NCBI GenBank assembly: GCA_963989385.1
Contig: OZ022499.1
Coordinates: forward strand, 80,031,903 to 80,095,902
DNA length: 64,000 nt
Direction: 5' to 3'
Source of the DNA: Ctena decussata
Taxonomy: Eukaryota; Mollusca; Bivalvia; Lucinida; Lucinidae
The first letter of the stretch is position 1. Every line of letters starts with the position of its first letter. This document shows positions 57,130-64,000 of this stretch, in pieces. Below the pieces are notes generated by a model. The model was not told where the DNA came from and ran no database searches. It was given only the letters and a program-made list of their open reading frames with translations. The translations under genes and the position numbers were made by a program.

Positions 57130-57985
57130 TTTGGGAACTTAGTCAATTTTCAGCATCAGAAGTACTTACCTTGTGTGCGCAGCTCCTTCTACATGTCCAT
57201 AGAAATCATTCTGAAACTCTGTAGGCTTCATTCTCATGGTCTGTAAATATGCATACGCCTTAGGTGTAATTGTTGAATACTTTTTTCTACTTTTTTTCCT
57301 ATTGTGAACTTAGTCATTTTCAAATTCAGAAGATCTTTTTGTACACACCTTATGTGTGCAACTCCTCCTTCACTTTGTTCATGAATCTTTCTGAAACTTT
57401 GCAGGCTTCTTCATTATGGTCTGTAGATGTTGGTGTGACTTAAGTCTTACGTACAGACATTTTTTACTACTTTTTTGCTAGAGGAACTTGGTCGTTTTGC
57501 TCCACATCAGAAGACCTATAGACACTACAAACCTTGTGTGCACTACTTCTAAAGTTTTTTGTAAATCATTTTGTAACTTTGAAGACTTCTTCTTCATTGT
57601 CTTTAGATGTGCATGTGATAAATTTTGTCTCTTTTAAAGTTTTAAACATAACCCCAAATACTGACCAAATGTACAGGCAATGGGTACCTTCTGTGTGCAA
57701 CTTCTTATAGGATTATGAACCAATCATTTTGAAACTGTGCAGGTGTTTTAACATGGTATGAGGATTTGGATGTGGTTTTTGAAGAATCTTCTGATGATTT
57801 TATTTTACTTACTTTGCATTTTAAACTTAGTCATTTTTAAGCATAAATATTATCAAATTTCATAGGCAATGGGTACCGTGTATTGCAAGTTCACATATGG
57901 TTTTGTATATTGTACATTTTGGGATCGTGCATACCAAATTCTTATTTCATAAAGCGGGGGACATAAATTCATCGAATTGGCTTTT
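57130..57985 (+). repeat. Tandem array, about 180-190 bp units, with a family 2-like tail
   Basis: Four units carry 'accttgtgtgcgcagctcct', 'catttctgaaac' and 'cttcattatggtctgtaga'. The right end has GCGGGGGACATAAATTCATC and GAATTGGC, where AATTC-ATC-GAATT is a hairpin after a GGGGG-ACATA element. No head is recognised. Confidence 0.5.
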
Positions 57986-59204
57986 TTAGCTCACCTTAGG
58001 CAGCGGCTCCGGGGGCTGCTTATAGGATTGGGAGGCCTTTTCGTGGCGGCGTCCGTCGTCCGTCCGTCCGTCAACACTTTCAGAAGACTTTTTCACTGAA
58101 ACCACTGGGTCGATTATAACCAAATTTCATATGTAGCCTCCAGGGCTAATGGAAACGAACACTTGTTCAAACCGCTCTGGCCATATGACCAATATGGCAG
58201 CCACGCCCATATATGGTAAAAACCTATAAAAATCTTCTTCTCCAGATACAATGGACTGATAGCCTTGAAACTTGGTATGTAGCATTGGGTACACAAGTAT
58301 TACAAAGATTATTCAAATGATGACCTTAAGTTGACCTTGACCTTTTAACGCTAAGGTCAAATTTGTTTTATGATGTTTTTATAGGGGAAAAAGTTAGAAC
58401 ATAAGATTTCATGGGATTTGTTGAAGAGTTTTGCCTAAAAATTGGTATATGCATTCACCTCAATTCTTTGACCCTTGACACTGCTCTCTCATATTTCGAC
58501 AATTTCAAACATCTAATCAAATGCCACTGATCCAATTACAACCAAATTTCATATAGAGCCTCTAAGGATTAAGAGAACAAAAATTTGTGTAAACGGTCAA
58601 GATCTCATGACCAACATTGCTGCCACGCCCATATATGGTTTGACCTTTAAAAATCTTCTTCTCCAGCACCAACTGACCAATGGCCTTGAAACTTAGTATG
58701 TAGTATTGGATACTCAAGTACTACCAAGATTGTTCAATGGTGACCTTGTGTTGGTCTTGACTTTTTTTACGGCAAGGTCAAATATGAGAAAATACTAGAA
58801 CATAAGATTTTATGGAAAGTTTTGAAAATTTTGGCCTAGATATTGGTAAATATTGTCGTCTTAATAGTACATGAGCATTTGAAATTATAAAAGCTCAAAG
58901 TCATTCCTTGACTTTTAACCCAAGATTCTCAAATTTCGACAATTTCAAACATCTCCTCAAAAACAAATGGACAAATTGTAACCAAGTGTCATATAAAGCC
59001 TGCAGGGGCTGAGAGAAAGAAAAGTGTTCAACCGGTCCAGGTCACATGATCAACATGGCTGCCATTGACATATATGGTTTAAACTTCTAAAAGTCTTCTT
59101 CTCCAGAACCAATACGCTGATGGCCTTGAAACTTGGTATATAGAATTGAGTACTCGAATACTACGACATTGTTTAAATGATGAACGTGGATTGATCTTGA
59201 CCTT
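57986..59204 (+). mobile_element. AGCTCACC-headed modular repeat (family 1), interrupted
   Basis: The head TTTAGCTCACCTTAGGCAGC with GGCTCCGGGGG and a GTCCGTCCGTCCGTC run is followed by modules with 'ccttgaaacttggtatgtag', 'ttgaccttgacctttt' and 'ggcaaggtcaaat'. It stops inside 'gatcttgaccttttta', where the next head begins. No tail is seen. Confidence 0.65.
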
Positions 59205-59725
59205 TTTAGCTCGCCTGAGCACATAGCGCTCAAGTGAGCTATTCCTATAGGCAAGCATACCGCGTCAGCCGTAGTGCAAGGGTCAGATCTTCCATTTTTT
59301 TGTTTGTAGCTTCATATAGTAGACCTTTACCAAGAATGTTTGAATTATGCCTCTAGGGTCAGCAATGACCCTGTCACAGGAATCATACGCTTTACTTAGA
59401 TTTATATAGGTTAAAACCTTTAAATACCTTCTTGTCAGAAACTACAATGGTCAGATCTTCTTAATTTGGCTTGTGGCTTCATCTGGCAGACCTTTACCAA
59501 GATTTGTCAAATTATTCCCTTTTGGGGTCAAAAATGGCCCCACCCCAGAGGTCTCTTATTTTGAATAGACTTTTATAAGGAAACAGATTTAAAAAAATCT
59601 TCTCAAATTTTGTTTGTAGCTTCATCAGGCAGACCTTTACCGAGATTGTTCAAAATATGCCCCAGGGGTCAAAAATGACCCCGACCTGGGGTCACATGGC
59701 ATCCATGGTTGGTGCTTAATTTCCA
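59205..59725 (+). mobile_element. AGCTCGCC-headed modular repeat (family 1 variant)
   Basis: The head TTAGCTCGCCTGAGCACATA and GCGCTCAAGTGAGCTATTCC is palindromic. Three modules of about 170-190 bp carry 'cttcatctggcagaccttta' and 'ggggtcaaaaatggccc'. The right border is unclear. Confidence 0.55.
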
Positions 59726-59730
59726 TGTAA

Positions 59731-59774
59731 ACCTGTATAGGCCTGTCTCCCAGCCCACGCAAAGCCAAAGGCCT
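59731..59774. repeat. Short inverted repeat GTATAGGCC/GGCCTATAC
   Basis: Nine-base perfect arms are separated by about 26 bases. It follows directly on the modular repeat and may be its edge or an unrelated hairpin. Confidence 0.5.
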
Positions 59775-60568
59775 ATACAACAGCAAGCCACTAACTAAAC
59801 TCTGCCATTTTCAAGCATCACTCAATGCTCATCGCACTGGGCCTTTCGCTCTAGTAAGCGATTCAAGGCTCATGGCGATTTTGTTTATGTGATTTCGGGA
59901 ATCATGAACTACATGTGCACTAAAGCGAAATTGATTTCTCTAATATGAAAGATAGATATACAAGGATGTTTCATTCCAAATCGATTAAAAATCAAACAGC
60001 CGCTCATGGAAAGCGTTTTTTTTTTTTTTGTTTTTTGTTTTTTGTTTTTTTTTTTATGACGTTGGCCGTTATAACTCGCGTCTGCATGGGGACGAAACTA
60101 TTATCACATATATTGCATATCCTTGGATGTGCGAACGGCAACAGCTCAGATCAGACTGCTCATATTTAAAATTTAATTCGTCCATGGGCGTTCACCTTAG
60201 TACGTCACGGCCCGTAGCCCGTATAGAGGGAGGGAAAGAGGGTTGTCATGTCTGGTAGTGGTGGGAGTTCAGTTGAATCTTCGTTGGCGGTGGGAGATGA
60301 GGTGGTAGACTTATTGACGGGTTTGTTTGTTAGAGAGAGAGAGAGAGAGAGAGAGAGACTTGTAATGAGCCGGAGAGGTTCAAGGTTGGTTCTTATTACT
60401 ATATTTGCACTTCGTATACAAACATTTTGAAACTTTGAACTTTAAAACGTATTGCCTTGCTTGAGAGGTAAGGATGACGGAAACTGCAACCTTTTTTCCA
60501 TATTGCATACAAGCGAACGAGTACATACCAATATCATATCGTTACATGACGTCTAAATTTTAGACTTT
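59775..60568. other. Spacer with simple repeats
   Basis: There is a T-rich tract at 60016-60055 and a (GA)n run at about 60332-60357. The open frames that cross them are low-complexity and unsupported. Confidence 0.35.
60332..60357 (+). repeat. (GA)n microsatellite
   Basis: About 13 uninterrupted GA units. Confidence 0.9.
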
Positions 60569-63276
60569 ATAGCTCACCTGAGCCAAAGGTTCCGTGGGAG
60601 CTTATAGGACAGGTAGGCTCCGTCTTCCGTCCGTCTGTCCTTCGTCCATTCGTGCGTCCGTCCACAATTTCAAACGACTTCTCCTCTGAAACCTCTTGGC
60701 TGACTGTAACAAAATTTCAGATGTAGCCTCCAGGGCTCATGGGCACGAAAGGTTGTGAAATTAAAATCATAAAAAGTTCCTTCAAGAGCAGAGTATACAT
60801 ACAGAAGTAGGAACATGGGCCAGACTACGTAGTTTCGGCTAATAAAGCCTCGTCAGTGACCCTGACAATATCTGGTGACGAAACCAGAAAAAGCATACTG
60901 TAATTTCTTAATTTTACTTGGGCAGTAGATTCAAAGACTGATTAGTTTCAAAAGGATCCAAATAATATAAAAGACAATGATCTAGAATAATAGTCTTCAT
61001 CGATCTCAAATTTAGATTTCTTTGAATCTATCCTCTGATCTCAAAGGATGTAAATAAAATATAATCTGCACTATGGATGATGTACGGGGAGACTTTTTAC
61101 GGCCTCCACACGGCACAACACCAGCTGCAGTGAGGTAAAATTAACATCATAAAAAGTTCCTTCAAGAGCAGAGTATACATACAGAAGTAGGAACATGGGC
61201 CAGACTACGTAGTTTCGGCTAATAAAGCCTCGTCAGTGACCCTGACAATATCTGGTGACGAAACCAGAAAAAAAGCATACTGTAATTTCTTAATTTTACT
61301 TGGACAGTAGATTCAAAGACTGATTAGTTTCAAAAGGATCCAAATAATATAAAAGACAATGATCTAGAATAATAGTCTTCATCGATCTCAAATTTAGATT
61401 TCTTTGAATCTATCCTCTGATCTCAAAGGATGTATGGATGATGTACGGGGAGACTTTTTACGGCCTCCACACGGCACAACACCAGCTGCAGTGAGGTAAA
61501 ATTAAAATCATAAAAAGTTCCTTCAAGAGCAGAGTATACATACAGAAGTAGGAACATGGGCCAGACTACGTAGTTTCGGCTAATAAAACCTATAAACATC
61601 TTCTTTTCCAGAACCAATAGACCGATGGCATTGAAACCTGGTATGTAGCATTGGGTACACAAGTACTGCCAAAATTTTTCAAATGATGACCTTTAGTTGA
61701 TCTTGACCTTTTTACGCTTCAAATTGGCTTAATGGTGGTTTTATGTGGGAAAATGCTAGAACATAAAATTTCATGGAAACTATATGAGAATTTGGCCAAC
61801 AAATGGTATATAAAATCATATCAGTGAATACACGAAGATTTAAAAGTATAAGAGTTTAAGGTCATTCTTTGACCTTTGACCCAGGACGCTCATCTTTGAC
61901 AATGTCAAACATCTCCTAAAAAGCAACTTGGCCAGATGTGACCAAATTTCATATAGATCTCCAAGGGCTGAGAGAACGAAATGTTTTTCAAACGGGTCAC
62001 ATGACCAACACGGCCGCTATGCCTATATGCCTAGTAAGTAGCATTTAGAACTAGCGTACTGCCTAGATTGTTCAAATGACGACCTTTAGTTGATTTTTTA
62101 CAGCAAGGTCAAGTACGAGAAACTGCTAGAACATAAGATTTCAAAGAGAGTTTTTAAGAATTTGGTATATGAAGATCATTCAAACATCTCAAAATCTCAA
62201 AACCAGCATGCCAATTGTTCCCAAAGTCCATATAGAGCCTCCAGGGGCTGTGAGAACGAAAATTTGTTCGAACAATTGAGATAACATAACCAACACAGCC
62301 GCCATGCTCATGTATGATAAAAACATTTTAAAATCTTCTTTTCCATAAGCAAATGACCGATAGCCTTTAAACTTGTTATGCACCATTGGGTAATCAAGTA
62401 CTATAAAGATGACCTGGTTTGACCTTGATTTCATTTTCCGCAAAATCAACTATGGGATCATGCTAGAACGTAAAGTTTCATGGGAAGTTTTTTTCAGATT
62501 TTAGCCTAAAATGTGTATCTACAGACGTCTTAATCAAAACACGAAAATTGATGAGTACAAGAGATCAAGGTCATTCTTTGACTTTTGATCTAGGACTCCC
62601 ATATTTCGACAGTTTTAAACATTTCCTCGAAAGCCATTTGGCCAGTGGTAACCAAATTTCATATAGAAACTCTTAGGCCTTAAGGAACAAAAACTTGTTC
62701 AAACGGTCTAGGTTATATGGCCAACATGACCAACATAGCCCATATATGGCAAAAAAAATGTTTTTAAAGTTTTCTTCTCCAGAACCTGTTGACCGATGGC
62801 CTTCAAACTTGGTATATACTATTGGGTATTTGAGTGCTAACAAGATTGTTCATATGATGACCTTGGGTTACCTTAAACGTTTTACGGCAAGCTCAAATTA
62901 CTGAAAAATGCTAGAACATAAGGTTTTATGGAAAGTTTTGAAGATTTTGGCTCAAGATTCTTCAAATGATACCCTTGGGTTGAACTTGACATTTCTATGT
63001 TATAGTCAAATTTGCTTTCAAGTGCTTTTATATTAGAAAATGCTTAAATATAAGATATCATTGAACTTTAAGAAGATTTTGGTGCAAAAATAAATAAATA
63101 CGGTCAAAATAATAAGTGTATGAACATTTTTAGCAATAGAGGTCAATATAAGTCATTGACCTTTAACCAATGTCACTCATATTTTGACAGTCAGTTGTTC
63201 AAATGATTTTATTAGTTTGACCTTTGACCTTATTTCTATGGTCAGCGATTCATGGTCTCATAGCCCCCTTGTTTTT
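60569..63276 (+). mobile_element. AGCTCACC-headed modular repeat (family 1) with nested duplication
   Basis: The head TATAGCTCACCTGAGCCAAA with GGTTCCGTGGGAGCTTATAG and a GTCCGTCTGTCC run starts the element. After one partial module it is interrupted at about 60762 and resumes at about 61588 with 'acctataaacatcttctttt'. Modules then run to a tail near 63251-63276 (GGTCTCATAGCCCCCTTGTT). They retain TTTGACCTTTGACCC at about 61868 and related AGGTCA motifs. Confidence 0.7.
60762..61588 (+). repeat. Tandem duplication of about 375/355 bp units, 2.25 copies
   Basis: 'cataaaaagttccttcaaga' begins copies at about 60769, 61149 and 61510. The first two are nearly identical; the second lacks 22 bases (AAATAAAATATAATCTGCAC with two more) near 61431. 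The third is cut at 'tttcggctaataaa'. Each has a GTCAG-TGACC-CTGAC hairpin. Such high identity, beside modules that differ widely, means this duplication is young. Confidence 0.9.
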
Positions 63277-64000
63277 TCTTTTCCTTTTGTTTGTGAAGCT
63301 TACGAAGGTGTTAAGCTTTCACCTTCAAATAGCCAACTGCAATGCGCATTTGTATGCATATTCTGACACCAAAAAAGAAAATGTGCAGTTGACTTAGAGG
63401 TAAAATTTACATGTATACTCTTTTAGAGAAAAATATTTACAAATTTGGTATCAAAATGTGAGAAATCTATTTGCCAACATGATGCATTATTTTGAATTAA
63501 TTAATGTAATTCCAAGTATATTTCTTTACGCTTGAAAGATTTTGGACTGAAAAATAATAACTGCACATTTTAGCTTTAGCTTCTGTCCCAAGATTGCTTT
63601 TGCAACTTGATTCTTGTGTCAGCGTTTCTGACGTCGCTAGGCAGCTGAATTGTCACAGAAATACCATCATCTATACATCGGCGTTGATCCCTACTAGAAC
63701 GGGCCATACTATATAAAATTACTGATTAATTTAAATATTTACTGTCGAATGTCTGAGGTCAAGAACACATTTAGAAACAAAATTAGCATGTGCGGCCATC
63801 AAGTAAAAAAGTATTATACTGAGATTACTCTCTTGTTGAGGCACTCCAGCAAGTGGTTTTTAGTGGAACTTTTTTCTTTAAAGATGCTTAAATACCAAAA
63901 TTTTAGGTTTAACATACCCAAAACCATTTCTCGTAGCTAAATACTGACTTGCAGCATATTGCATGCCCTCTTTTGTCTATTTTTATCATTTTTGTTTGGA
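63277..64000. other. No recognised feature
   Basis: AT-rich unique-looking sequence to the window end. A TATATAAA-like stretch near 63710 has no supporting gene. Confidence 0.3.

Noticed and set aside
60248..60430. + strand frame containing an RERERE run
   Set aside because: The run is the (GA)n microsatellite. Nothing else in the frame looks coding.

Overview
This is eukaryotic DNA: it is AT-rich, has long stretches without genes, introns with GT/AG borders, poly(A) signals, satellites and many nested transposable elements. The repertoire (tRNA-headed SINEs, AGCTCACC-headed modular repeats, foldback MITEs, a Ty3/gypsy element, a LINE with a FADD reverse transcriptase) points to a mollusc, most likely a marine bivalve. 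That placement is inference from repeat style, not a database match. Host coding content is small. There are the last two exons of an unidentified + strand gene (861-944 and 1998-2099, both in phase 0) and one likely CUB-domain exon on the - strand (22654-22853). Nearly all other open frames are accidental or belong to mobile elements. Layout: 1-9.5 kb holds the gene end, a SINE, a foldback MITE and decayed modular repeats. 9.69-16.58 kb is one satellite of about 40 monomers of about 172 bp, with a four-monomer higher-order period in its distal part. 16.6-19.07 kb is a LINE scrap followed by a minisatellite of about 63 bp units. 19.2-19.8 kb is a G-rich foldback element. 20-25 kb is mostly unique sequence with a CUB exon, SINEs, a MITE and a long hairpin. 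25.465-35.633 kb is a decayed but structurally complete Ty3/gypsy retrotransposon with 1.5 kb LTRs. Its 3' LTR is split by a 1,207 bp DNA element flanked by TAA. 35.6-38.3 kb is broken tandem repeat plus other elements. 38.87-46.65 kb is a - strand LINE cut in two by 5.3 kb of modular repeats; removing the insert restores the LINE reading exactly, with no target duplication. 46.7-57 kb is mainly unique sequence with a MITE, a second modular family (48.5-50.95 kb) and a 5'-truncated LINE. 57-63.3 kb is again modular repeats, including a young duplication of about 370 bp units. The most interesting pattern is the modular repeat class. At least two sequence-unrelated families share one plan: a palindromic head, a GTCC-type microsatellite, an array of diverged modules of about 170-460 bp, a tail complementary to the head, a short hairpin, and an end in CTTGTTT or CTAGTTT. 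Together with the duplication-free insertion, this suggests non-autonomous rolling-circle (Helitron/Helentron-like) elements. Modules of the first family also carry repeated nuclear-receptor-type AGGTCA motifs.
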